64,000 nt of DNA from Glandiceps talaboti (GCF_964340395.1 NC_135559.1:22493121-22557120); one strand, 5' to 3'. Shown: positions 51,601 through 62,295, counted from the stretch's first letter. Notes: generated by a model not told the origin, from the sequence alone. Program-made: numbers and translations.

Positions 51601-54600
51601 CCAGTGTTCACCACCAGGGGTTTTAGTATGGCACACTATCGTACCAGTGTTCATCACCAGGGGTTTTAGTAGGGCACACTATCTTACCAGTGTTCATCAC
51701 CAGGGGTTTTAGTATGGCACACTATCGTACCAGTGTTCACCACCAGGGGTTCAAGTATGGCACACTATCTTACCAGTGTTCATCACCAGGGGTTTTAGTA
51801 TGGCACACTATCTTACCAGTGTTCACCACCAGGGGTTTTAGTACGGCACACTATCTTACCAGTGTTCACCACCAGGGGTTTTAGTATGGCAAACTATCTT
51901 ACCAGTGTTCACCACCAGGGGTTTTAGTATGGCACACTATCTTACCAGTGTTCATCACCAGGGGTTTTAGTATGGCACACTATCTTACCAGTGTTCACCA
52001 CCAGGGGTTTTAGTAGGGCACACTATCTTACCAGTGTTCACCACCAGGGGTTTTAGTATGGCACACTATCTTACCAGTGTTCACCACCAGGGGTTTTAGT
52101 ATGGCACACTATCTTACCAGTGTTCATCACCAGGGGTTTTAGTATGGCACACTATCTTACCAGTGTTCACCACCAGGGGTTTTAGTATGGCACACTATCT
52201 TACCAGTGTTCACCACCAGGGGTTTTAGTAGGGCACACTATCTTACCAGTGTTCGCCACCAGGGGTTTTAGTATGGCACACTATCTTACCAGTGTTCACC
52301 ACCAGGGGTTTTAGTATGGCACACTATCTTACCAGTGTTCACCACCAGGGGTTTTAGTATGGCACACTATCTTACCAGTGTTCACCACCAGGGGTTTTAG
52401 TATGGCACACTATCTTACCAGTGTTCACCACCAGGGGTTTTAGTAGGGCACACTATCTTACCAGTGTTCACCACCAGGGGTTTTAGTATGGCACACTATC
52501 TTACCAGTGTTCACCACCAGGGGTTTTAGTAGGGCACACTATCTTACCAGTGTTTACCACCAGGGGTTTTAGTATGGCACACTATCTTACCAGTGTTCAC
52601 CACCAGGGGTTTTAGTAGGGCACACTATCTTACCAGTGTTCACCACCAGGGGTTTTAGTATGGCACACTATCTTACCAGTGTTCACCACCAGGGGTTTTA
52701 GTAGGGCACACTATCTTACCAGTGTTCACCACCAGGGGTTTTAGTATGGCACACTATCTTATCAGTGTTCATCACCAGGGGTTTTAGAAGGGCACACTAT
52801 CTTACCAGTGTTCACCACCAGGGGTTTTAGTAGGGCACACTATCTTACCAGTGTTCATCACCAGGGGTTTTAGTATGGCACACTATCTTACCAGTGTTCA
52901 TCACCAGGGGTTTTAGTAGGGCACACTATCTTACCAGTGTTTACCACCAGGGGTTTTAGTAGGGCACACTATCTTACCAGTGTTCATCACCAGGGGTTTT
53001 AGTATGGCACACTATCTTACCAGTGATCACCACCAGGGGTTTTAGTATGGCACACTATCGTACCAGTGTTCATCACCAGGGGTTTTAGTAGGGCACACTA
53101 TCTTACCAGTGTTCATCACCAGGGGTTTTAGTATGGCACACTATCGTACCAGTGTTCACCAACAGGGGTTCAAGTATGGCACACTATCTTACCAGTGTTC
53201 ATCACCAGGGGTTTTAGTATGGCACACTATCTTACCAGTGTTCACCACCAGGGGTTTTAGTAGGGCACACTATCTTACCAGTGTTCATCACCAGGGGTTT
53301 TAGTATGGCACACTATCGTACCAGTGTTCACCACCAGGGGTTCAAGTATGGCACACTATCTTACCAGTGTTCACCACCAGGGGTTTTAGTAGGGCACACT
53401 ATCTTACCAGTGTTCACCACCAGGGGTTTTAGTAGGGCACACTATCTTACCAGTGTTCACCACCAGGGGTTTTAGTAGGGCACACTATCTTACCAGTGTT
53501 TACCACCAGGGGTTTTAGTAGGACACACTATCTTACCAGTGTTCATCACCAGGAGTTTTAGTATGGCACACTATCTTACCAGTGTTCACCACCAGGGGTT
53601 TTAGTATGGCACACTATCTTACCAGTGTTCACCACCAGGGGTTTTAGTATGGCACACTATCTTACCAGTGTTCATCACCAGGGGTTTTAGTATGGCACAC
53701 TATCTTACCAGTGTTCACCACCAGGGGTTTTAGTAGGGCACACTATCTTACCAGTGTTCACCACCAGGGGTTTTAGTAGGGCACACTATCTTACCAGTGT
53801 TCATCACCAGGGGTTTTAGTAGGGCACACTATCTTACCAGTGTTCATCACCAGGGGTTTTAGTATGGCACACTATCGTACCAGTGTTTACCACCAGGGGT
53901 TTTAGTATGGCACACTATCTTACCAGTGTTCATCACCAGGGGTTTTAGTAGGGCACACTATCTTACCAGTGTTCACCACCAGGGGTTTTAGTAGGGCACA
54001 CTATCTTACCAGTGTTCATCACCAGGGGTTTTAGTATGGCACACTATCTTACCAGTGTTCACCACCAGGGGTTTTAGTATGGCACACTATCTTACCAGTG
54101 TTCACCACCAGGGGTTTTAGTATGGCACACTATCTTACCAGTGTTTACCACCAGGGGTTTTAGTATGGCACACTATCTTACCAGTGTTCATCACCATGGG
54201 TTTTAGTAGGGCACACTATCTTATCAGTGTTTACCACCAGGGGTTTTAGTATGGCATACTATCTTACCAGTGTTCATCACCAGGGGTTCTAGTATGGCAC
54301 ACTATCTTACCAGTGTTCACCACCAGGGGTTTTAGTAGGACACACTATCTTATCAGTGTTTACCACCAGGGGTTTTAGTAGGACACACTATCTTACCAGT
54401 GTTTACCACCAGGGGTTTTAGTATGGCACACTATCTTACCAGTGTTTACCACCAGGGGTTTTAGTATGGCACACTATCTTACCAGTGTTCATCACCAGGG
54501 GTTTTAGTAGGGCACACTATCTTACCAGTGTTCATCACCAGGGGTTTTAGTATGGCACACTATCTTACCAGTGTTCATCACCAGGGGTTTTAGTAGGGCA

Positions 54601-56558
54601 CACTATCTTACCAGTGTTCATCACCAGGGGTTTTAGTATGGCACACTATCTTACCAGTGTTCACCACCAGGGGTTTTAGTATGGCACACTATCTTACCAG
54701 TGTTCATCACCAGGGGTTTTAGTATGGCACACTATCTTACCAGTGTTCACCACCAGGGGTTTTAGTAGGGCACACTATCTTACCAGTGTTCATCACCAGG
54801 GGTTTTAGTAGGGCACACTATCTTACCAGTGTTCACCACCAGGGGTTTTAGTAGGGCACACTATCTTACCAGTGTTCATCACCAGGGGTTTTAGTAGGAC
54901 ACACTATCTTACCAGTGTTTACCACCAGGGGTTTTAGTATGACACACTATCTTACCAGTGTTCATCACCAGGGGTTTTAGTATGGCACACTATCTTACCA
55001 GTGTTCACCACCAGGGGTTTTAGTAGGACACACTATCTTACCAGTGTTTACCACCAGGGGTTTCAGTATGGCACACTATCTTACCAGTGTTCATCACCAG
55101 GGGTTTTAGAAGGGCACACTATCTTACCGGTGTTCACCACCAGGGGTTTTAGTATGGCACACTATCTTACCAGTGTTCACCACCAGGGGTTTTAGTATGG
55201 CACACTATCTTACCAGTGTTCACCACCAGGGGTTTTAGTAGGACACACTATCTTACCAGTGTTTACCACCAGGGGTTTTAGTATGGCACACTATCTTACC
55301 AGTGTTCATCACCAGGGGTTTTAGAAGGGCACACTATCTTACCGGTGTTCACCAACAGGGGTTTTAACAGGGTTATGGTGTCCTGGTATCGATGGCTAAC
55401 ACCCATCTTTGATGTTTGGCACCCCAGTATATGTCAGTCGTGTGTCCTGTTGTCATACAATGTCCATCTACAATGTAGTCTCCTGTCATCTGCCCGCATT
55501 GTTCCATCAACACTTGTGTCTTGCCATCATTATTTGTTGTCACATTTTAAATAAATGAATAAAATTACATTTTCTGTTATCTTTTACAGAGGGTTCAACT
55601 CTGGAAGCCATGGCAAGTGCCGTTGAAAATGCATCCGTGGTACTTATATGCTTTTCACAAAAGTACAAAGACAGTCCAAGTTGTCGTACAGGTAAGGATA
55701 TATTTATTTCAACAAGTACTTTACCTTGGTAAGTCACTAGTATAGTACAAAGTTAACACAAATTACCATTCATCACATTTAGTAATTATGTTATTTTCAT
55801 GTATTTCAGAGGCTGAATATACATACAGACTACAAAAGGCCTTCATACCATTGAAAGTACAGGCAGCATACCAGCCTGATGGTTGGCTTGGTATCCTAAT
55901 AGGAACAAAGCTCTATTTTGACTTTAGTGTTTCCAATAAATTACAACAAGAAGTATCCAAGTTAACAAGGGAACTTGGAAAGAGAGGCCTTACATCAACC
56001 ATTCAAGCTGGTCAGGAAGTTGATGGTAAGTAAAATATATAGAAATATTGTCAATTATGTGGAATAGGTCTTTGTTAAGTCTTGTCATAGTGAATTCAAC
56101 TAAGTTGTGGGTAATACTTTGTGGTGACTTCAATTATAGAAAATATTCAGACTTATTTCTGCCTTCAGTATACTTAATTCTATCAATGTGAATATAGTGT
56201 GTCAAATTGGCTGATAAAGGACACACTGTTTACATCATGTAACCTTTGAATTATTCATCACTTATCTACAGGGGCATTAAAAAGTCCAATTGTTGGTAAA
56301 GGACCTACCACAGAAGGAATTACTGTAACAGGGCTAGCTACATGGACAAACAATGACGTTGCCAACTGGCTATCAACCATTGGACTCGGCCATATCAAGA
56401 ATAAGTTTACTGAATACAATGGAGAAATGATTCTTGGTCTAAGACTTGTGGCATCAGAGTCTCCAGATTTCTTTTATTCCTCACTTAAGTCTGAGCTTGG
56501 ATTTAAAAGACTAGTGGATATCATTAAATTTAGAACGGCATTGGAGAAGTTATCATAG
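38822..56558 (+). CDS. ARM-TIR-SAM protein, complete, 6 exons, 637 residues
   Basis: Exons 38822-39694, 40078-40237, 45204-45479, 55590-55691, 55810-56025 and 56272-56558 join in phase. The N-terminus MGTGASK fits the N-myristoylation pattern (Gly2, Ser6), so membrane anchoring is likely. Residues about 60-380 form helical ARM-type repeats, for example PLLMEYLKCTYLIVRAKALL and VMQAARCIWTLAFHDKNK. Residues about 401-525 are a TIR domain: HVMISYQWDAQ, GYKVWMDIENM, ASVVLICFSQKYKDS, then SCRTE with E471 at the position of the catalytic glutamate of NAD-cleaving TIRs. Residues about 566-636 are a SAM domain (WTNNDVANWLSTIGLG to ELGFKRLVDIIKF). SARM1 has ARM-SAM-SAM-TIR, so this is a related set of parts in another order. 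A role in NAD hydrolysis or innate signalling is inference. Confidence 0.94.
39695..40077. other. ARM-TIR-SAM intron 1
   Basis: 383 bases, with TTTTTTAGCACAACTGAACT shortly after the donor, matching the head of repeat family A (58660 and 60600). Confidence 0.6.
40078..40237 (+). CDS. ARM-TIR-SAM exon 2
   Basis: 160 bases, residues 292-344, one ARM-like unit (VLPLLVEMMKKALSVEEVMQ). The acceptor is TTTTTCAG and the donor AAAG|GTTAGA. Retention of the intron would meet TAG at once and leave an ARM-only protein. Confidence 0.92.
40342..44292 (+). repeat. 33-bp minisatellite array (~118 copies)
   Basis: A very homogeneous array of a 33-bp unit, CTGTTAGTATTACACTTTGA plus CTCCATACCTATA. The main variant is CCTACACTG instead of CCTATACTG. 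A broken joint at 42200-42320 with truncated units divides it in two. It fills most of intron 2 of the ARM-TIR-SAM gene. The period of eleven codons leaves frames open for over 600 codons on both strands, which I regard as artefacts. Confidence 0.97.
44300..44625 (+). repeat. Dispersed repeat copy, ~165-base internal duplication
   Basis: Two diverged halves each contain TCTGGCATGCA, GATTTCAACCAAACC and CACGTCACT/CTCGTCACTG. It is preceded by CCGTTTGTGTACATCAGTCC, a transposon-like head. Confidence 0.6.
44655..45158 (+). repeat. 33-bp repeat with a 16-base palindrome
   Basis: About 14 units of roughly 33 bases, each with the perfect inverted repeat ATAGACATTTGTCTAT and a spacer of TTATCTATGGTCCAAAC type. 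Some units have an extra TTAACTATTTG. It lies just upstream of the exon 3 acceptor. Confidence 0.92.
45204..45479 (+). CDS. ARM-TIR-SAM exon 3
   Basis: 276 bases, residues 345-436: the end of the last ARM unit (AHKAARGALWILGEEDL), a polar linker, and the first part of the TIR domain from HVMISYQWD to the box-2 region GYKVWMDIENM. The acceptor is TGTTTTTTCAG and the donor ATGG|GTAAGT. Confidence 0.94.
45480..45814. other. Start of ARM-TIR-SAM intron 3
   Basis: Ordinary AT-rich intron sequence between the donor and the 43-bp array. Confidence 0.5.
45815..55368 (+). repeat. 43-bp minisatellite array (~222 copies)
   Basis: The unit is TTTTAGTATGGCACACTATC plus TTACCAGTGTTCACCACCAGGGG. Common variants are TAGGGC for TATGGC, and CATCACC or TACCACC for CACCACC. 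Rare variants (TTATCAGTG with TAGAAGGG at 50222, 51340 and 52759; GGTTCAAGTATGG at five sites) mark higher-order copies 26 and 33 units apart. It occupies nearly all of the 10.1-kb intron 3, inside the TIR coding region. Confidence 0.98.
55590..55691 (+). CDS. ARM-TIR-SAM exon 4
   Basis: 102 bases, residues 437-470, the middle of the TIR domain (GSTLEAMASAVENASVVLIC, then FSQKYKDSPSCRT). It is separated from exon 3 by a 10.1-kb intron that is almost all 43-bp repeat. Confidence 0.94.
55810..56025 (+). CDS. ARM-TIR-SAM exon 5
   Basis: 216 bases, residues 471-542, the end of the TIR domain (EAEYTYRLQKAFIPLKVQ, PDGWLGILIGTKLYFDF) and a charged linker. The codon for the putative catalytic E471 is split by intron 4. 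Confidence 0.94.
56272..56558 (+). CDS. ARM-TIR-SAM exon 6 and stop
   Basis: 287 bases, residues 543-637, carrying the SAM domain and the end ALEKLS before TAG at 56556-56558. The stop codon lies in the first unit of a 36-bp tandem repeat. Confidence 0.94.
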
Positions 56559-56735
56559 CCTATGAATGAAGTAAATGTGAATAAATTATCATAGCCTATG
56601 AATGAAGTAACTGTGAATAAGTTATCATAGCCTATGGATGAAGTAAATGTGAATAAGTTATCATAGCCTATGAATGAAGTAAATGTGAATAAGTTATCAT
56701 AGCATATGAATGAAGTAAATGTGAATAGGTTTGAA
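56547..56735 (+). repeat. 36-bp tandem repeat seeded on the stop codon
   Basis: Five units of AAGTTATCATAGCCTATGAA plus TGAAGTAAATGTGAAT. The first unit contains the last codons (Lys-Leu-Ser) and TAG stop of the ARM-TIR-SAM gene; the others repeat them in the 3' UTR. Confidence 0.95.
56580..56585 (+). terminator. Possible early poly(A) signal
   Basis: AATAAA 22 bases after the stop codon, formed in the first junction of the 36-bp repeat; the later units have AATAAG. The true 3' end may be further downstream. Confidence 0.25.
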
Positions 56736-56739
56736 GCAG

Positions 56740-58660
56740 ATTGTATGTATATATTCCATACTACATTCAGAATTCAGTCACAGATGAAGTTAAAGTACAT
56801 GTCAAACTTTTTAAACTTGGCTTAGTTATTTCAAACTGCATTTAGTCTCAGATGAAGTATATATATATATATATATATATTCAAACATAGAATATTACAC
56901 TTAAAGTGGTCAAACTTTGAATGATTAACTTCATGTAAATATTGCACAAGGATGTCAAGGAAGTCATCAGTGCACTCATATGTACAACTACATATGTTGA
57001 GAAGAAATGTAGAATGTATTCTTGATAAGAAATATATTGTTGAATGGATTGTTGATGTATGGAATATACCGGTATACTTATAATGTTAACCCCATTTATT
57101 GTTGATACTCCAAGGACATACTAAGAAACTCCTTGTAAATGGTGATCCAAGATATATTTTCAAGCTGAAAATTATGTTGGAAATCCAGGTTTTATCATTG
57201 TGGACAACAATTTTCCATGTTACTGCACAAATATAATCAAGTAATGTGTATTCAAATTTATGTTGGCATCACTTTGAGAATAATTTGTTTACATTGTTCA
57301 CATATTGATGACGTTGGTAACTTCTCAGCAACAGTTGTATCAATATATGAACATTTCTTATCAACATTTCAAGTTTTACAAAGAAGTGCATAGCTGAGTT
57401 CCATGATGCACAATATTCACATGAAGTTGATCATTCAAAGTCTGACTGGGTCTGTTGTAACATAATACATTTGTACTGTAAACAAGATAATCTAGGTAAT
57501 TTTCTCCGTCCAAAATATTACTATTATTATTACTGACATATATTGTTTAGATTACTGTAACTTATTTACAGCTTAGTTTATAACTCTCTGCAACTTTCTT
57601 TTGTGTGGAAGCATGAATTTATGAATGGAATGCAACAAACAGAGTTTTTATATTTTGTAAAACCCCACCCCAAATTAATACTACAGGGTAAACAAATATT
57701 AAACAATTCCATCCCACATTTATAATACTAAATAGCTAATGTGACCTGCTTGCAATAATCTTTAGGTTTTTAAGTCAAGCATCACTGGGCAAGATTTGAA
57801 CCATGATTGTGCCCCAATCAACCCAGCTATATAATTTTGAACCTGATAGGATAGAGGCTGTAATGTGAATGTTCAAATCATATGTGTTAAATAGGGACTG
57901 CAATGGATTGATTGCTACCTTGAGAGTTTTGTAGGAAGTATAACAGGCTGTTATAGGTTTGTTCAAGCACTTTGAGCACTGAGGGAAAGTGCTACATTTT
58001 ATATATGAAAACTAACTTGATTATTATTATTGCTATTTCTAAAGTTAGATAGTTTTTAGTTGATTTCAGGGTTATTTATTTTCTCTGTTTTAGAGTACAT
58101 TATAGAGTGCTTTGCATATATATGACACAATACACTTGGGAAAGCATCGTCTGTTTTATTTGGGGTATATTTTTTGCAACTTTTTAAAGTCTGAACTCTA
58201 AGATGTGTGTACACTCAAATTTAAACAATTGCAGTGTTAAAAGCAAGTGTTTACAGTTGATAGATTATGAGCTGTTTGTTTGCTTGTTGTATTGTTTGAT
58301 CCATCTCTGTTTTCCATGATAAAGAAGACAACTATAGGGTTTAAGCAAAAACTAAAATTGTTGTATTTGTACATTATGTTTGAAACATTTGCCAGTTAAG
58401 TGTCTATTTTGTAACGACAGTGTTATAACAAATTTGTTCATCTTTCTATTTACAGTACATTTTACAGAGTTTATATTATAATGTATTTTTTAGCAAATTT
58501 CTCAACTTTGTGATAAACTTACATTTCTTTATAACCAATATATAACTGCAAACTATCAGTCTTGTTCACTCCATGATAGAGGGCGCTGTTGATAAGCTGA
58601 GAGCTATTGACTGCAGTCAGTCTTGTTCACTTGTTGACTATGATAAAACTGTAAATTTAG
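56740..58660. other. 3' flank of the ARM-TIR-SAM gene
   Basis: AT-rich, probably partly 3' UTR, with an (AT)n run at about 56857-56881. No gene is seen. Confidence 0.45.
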
Positions 58661-59535
58661 TCTTTTAGGACAACTGAACTGGTTCAGTGGTGCCATAGGC
58701 ATGGAAAGGTGTCTGTCTGTCTGTCTGCCTGTCTGTCTGTCTGTATGTGGATGTGTGTGTGTAAACAACTTAAAGTCAAAAGTCGCTGGACTGATTGCCA
58801 TGACATGTGGTGTGTATATTGCCTTGGGTGTCTAGTTGGGAAAGTGATTGAATTACAGGGGTGTGATTTGGGTTAAAAAATGTGACCTTTGGTTAAAAAC
58901 TTAATGTCCAAAATTGTGGGGCAGATTAGCCTGAAATTTGGTGGGAACGTTTTTAGGGATGTGTGCATGTAGATTAAGAATTGTTCATGACATTGTGATT
59001 CCATCAGTAATATGCAAATTAGGTCTAAAAATGTGACTTTTTGGTCAAAAGTCTGTAATTCCAAAATTACTAAGCAGATGGGGGTTGAGATTTGGTGTTA
59101 GGGATGTTAGATGATGAAATATTCTTGACATGATGATCCCATCAGTGATATGCAAATTGGGGTTAAAAATGTGTCTTTTTGGTCAAAAGTGTATCATTTC
59201 AAAACTACTGAGCAAATTTGGCTGGAATTTGGTAGGAAAATTTTTAGGGGTGTTAGTTTAAGAGTTGCTCATGACATGATGATCCCATTAGCTATTTATA
59301 AATTAGGTCAAAAATGTGTCTTTTTGGTCAAAAATCCTTAATTCTAAAACTACTGAGCACATTGGGCTGAAATTTAATGGGGATAATTATTGAGATATGT
59401 ACGTGAAGTTAAATTCACAACATGATGATACCATCGTTGATATGCAAATTAGGTCTCAGTTTTGGTCAAAAATTTATCTTGAAAACTACACAGTGAATGG
59501 GGCTGAAACTTAGTGGGGATGTTTCTGGAGGTGTT
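58660..59535 (+). repeat. Dispersed repeat family A, long copy
   Basis: Head TTTAGGACAACTGAACTGGT, a TGTC tract, then AAAGTCAAAAGTCGCTGGAC. Four to five diverged subrepeats of about 140 bases follow, each with GATATGCAAATTAGG (or a variant) and TTTTTGGTCAAAA. Confidence 0.8.
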
Positions 59536-60135
59536 ATTCTGCAGTTATTGTTTAAAACATTTGACACAACTGGCCCTAGCAACCACATTGCAAAGATGTA
59601 AACTACGAAGGGTAGCCAAGTGACTAAAGATTCAATAAATGTATGTAAATATGCCTAGCAACAAGACCACACCCATAGCAACAGCCAAAAGATGGTTTAT
59701 GTCATACAATAGGGATTAATAGGCAAACAAATAAACATTCCAAAATGTAAGCAAATGCACCTAGTAACAAGACCACAACCATTGCAACAGCCAAATACAG
59801 TTGTGCTACAATGCCATTGGTGTTAATTTATATACAATACTGCATTGCCAAAATAACAATTTGTGTATCAGTCTGCAATGTTCTTTGAAACATCTTGCCA
59901 AGGATAAATATTAGGTGTAAGATAAGGTTTGACCTCTAGGCCAGTATTCTTGTCATTCAAGTATTGGAACACTACACACTACTCACATTAACTAAATTCA
60001 CAATTGTCTTAAAATAAACCAGAAATACTTATAATTCAAAGAACTTTCCAGATTTGCCTTCATGGTGGGAGATTTAGATGAAATGGGAGTGAATGGAGAT
60101 GTGTCAATATTATTTCTATAAAACTTGAAATTTAA
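59536..60135. other. Intergenic DNA with short repeats
   Basis: Contains two or three diverged copies of CCTAGCAACAAGACCACACC followed by CATAGCAACAGCCAAA (59650-59800). Nothing else is supported. Confidence 0.5.
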
Positions 60136-60139
60136 TGTT

Positions 60140-60360
60140 TTTTAGTACAACTGAACCGAGTTGAGGTTCAGTAATGCTATAAGCATGGTGAAATGTGTGT
60201 GTCTGTGTCTGTGGCTCTGTCTGTGTCTGTGTCTGTCTATGTGCAAATGACTTAAAGTTAAAAACCACCAGACCGATTGACTTGGTATTCGGCGGGGACA
60301 TTAGTTTTGGTGTGTAGATGGAAAATGTTCAAATACTTTTATTGATATCTGAGGGGATGG
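60140..60360 (+). repeat. Dispersed repeat family A, short copy
   Basis: Head TTTTTTAGTACAACTGAACC with the hairpin CTGAACC/GGTTCAG, a TGTC/TGTG tract, then TTAAAAACCACCAGACCGAT. Confidence 0.78.
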
Positions 60361-60607
60361 TTTTGCAAACATAGTATTCTCTGACAATATTACTTTATTT
60401 AGGAACAATCACACAATATTACACAAGCTCAATAAGTAAACTGTATTCATTGGGTCTGACATCAGTGTGATTTTCACACTCCTAACCAAATTTGGAAAAC
60501 TTTCACACCTTTGATGACAACAACTTCTGTATTTACTACTGAGATGTTGATAAGTCAATAAAAATGTAATGTGAGATATGGTTGGTGGTTTCTGGTAGTA
60601 TAATTAT

Positions 60608-60651
60608 GTTTTTAGCACAACTGGTTATAGGCATAGTGCAGTGTCTGTCAA

Positions 60652-60708
<57 letters not shown>

Positions 60709-61045
60709 ATGACTTAAAACTCAAAAACCACTAGACCAATTTCCTGGGACATTACTTTTGGTATCTAGTTGGGAAATTATTCAAAGTAAAATAATGGCAT
60801 CACAGGTGTGTGATTTGTGTTAAAAAATGTGATTTTTGGTAAAAAAAAATTAAACTCAAAAACTACTGTGCAGATCGGTCTGAAATTTGGTGGGAACATT
60901 CTTAGGGATGTTTAGATTAAGAATTGTTCATGACATAATAATTCAATCAGTAGTAATATGCAAATTAGGGCGAGAAATGTGTCTTCTTGGTCAAAAATCT
61001 TTAACTCCAAAACTACTGAACAGATTTGGCTGAAAGATCTATATA
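60608..61045 (+). repeat. Dispersed repeat family A, third copy with (GT)n
   Basis: Head TTTTTAGCACAACTGGTTAT, a long GT run at 60656-60707, AAAACCACTAGACCAATTTC, then the CAGATCGGTCTGAAATTTGG and ATATGCAAATTAGGG subrepeats. Confidence 0.82.
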
Positions 61046-61529
61046 AACTGCTTTCATAATATACGGTTTGTTTTTACATCCTTGCAAAGCATTATAAAAA
61101 AAATTGACCTATTACCTACCCAATGTGATGGAATAGGTTGCCCGTTAAACAGCTTTTTATATTTTTCTGGCCTTATACTAAAACATTCACTGATAAAACA
61201 TCAGATCATTTTTTGGAATATTTGGTGGCCCTGAAAACTTGAAGGGTGGTTTGTGAGTGATCACAATTATATCACTCTGAATCATCAACAGAGTCATCAC
61301 TTGTCTTTACTTTGAATGTGACATCTTTCCAACAACTAATGTCAAAAGATACGACATTACATATAATATGTAATTGCATACGCTAAAATAAATATAATAA
61401 ATATTGCATACAAATTTATATAAAGTAGCCACCTTTCCAAATTTTAAATGCATGATTGTACCAAGACAAAGTACCCCCCCCCCCCCAACACACACACACA
61501 CCCCACCCCACCCCAGGCAATTTGGTCAG
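61046..61529. other. Intergenic DNA
   Basis: AT-rich, ending in a C-tract and CA run (61473-61516). No gene is seen. Confidence 0.45.
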
Positions 61530-61880
61530 GCTTAGTAACGGTCCTTGGCTGCTTTTAAACAAGTACTCAGATACTTTCCATGGTGTGTATTAGAAGTTTT
61601 TGACCACATAGATGACTCCTGGGAATGTTTTCAGAACATAATAAGAAGTATTTTTGATAAGCATGCCCCCAAAATAACTAGAAGAGTCAGTGGTAATGCT
61701 ATGCTTTGGGTTACTGATATGATGAAATCAGAATATTGATTTATCAGCGCGACTACTTCCTCAAAAAGGTAGGTAGAGAAAAATCGGTACTGCTCAGGGT
61801 GAAATATGAATACTATACAAGCTATGGCATACACTTAAACAGATTATTCCACAAAGTCAGCATAAAGATATACATGAATT
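61530..61880 (+). pseudogene. Non-LTR retrotransposon (LINE) fragment
   Basis: One frame reads FPWCVLEVFDHIDDSWECFQ, then IRSIFDKHAPKITRRVSGN and LWVTDMMKSE. After a stop, a second frame from 61748 reads RDYFLKKVGREKS and RVKYEYYTSY. The order (Trp-x-Val, DDxWxxF, DKHAPxxxRRVRGN, W-[IVM]-T, then RDYFLKKA...YxxYRN) is that of the segment between the endonuclease and reverse transcriptase of CR1/Jockey-like LINEs. It is frameshifted and truncated on both sides. Confidence 0.75.
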
Positions 61881-62295
61881 GAACATTGATTGGCATCCTC
61901 ACTAAATTTCAACCCCATTCACCATGCAGTTTCAAGATAAGTTTTTGACCAAAATTGAGATTTTGAGACCTAATTTGCATATCGCTGATAGGTTCATCAT
62001 GTTTTATGAACAATTCTTAATCTAAACATCTCTAAGAATGTTCCATCAAATTTCAGAACAATCTTCCCAGAAGTTTTGGAGACCACGTTTTTTTTTATTA
62101 TCAAAATCACATTTTTTGCCCCAAATCACACACCAGTGGCAAGATCATTTTGATTTGAACAATTTCCCAATCAGACACTGACAGTAATACACCCAACAAA
62201 TATCATGGCAATCGATTGAGTGGTTTTTGACTATAAGTTGTTTACACACACACACACACACACACACACATACTGGCATTACCCCCATCTTGAGG
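61881..62295 (-). repeat. Dispersed repeat family A, minus orientation
   Basis: Mirror image of the 60608-61045 copy: CCTAATTTGCATAT at 61970, ATGTTCCATCAAATTTCAGA at 62039, CAATCGATTGAGTGGTTTTT at 62210, then (CA)n at 62243-62270 and a GGCATTACC end. Confidence 0.8.
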
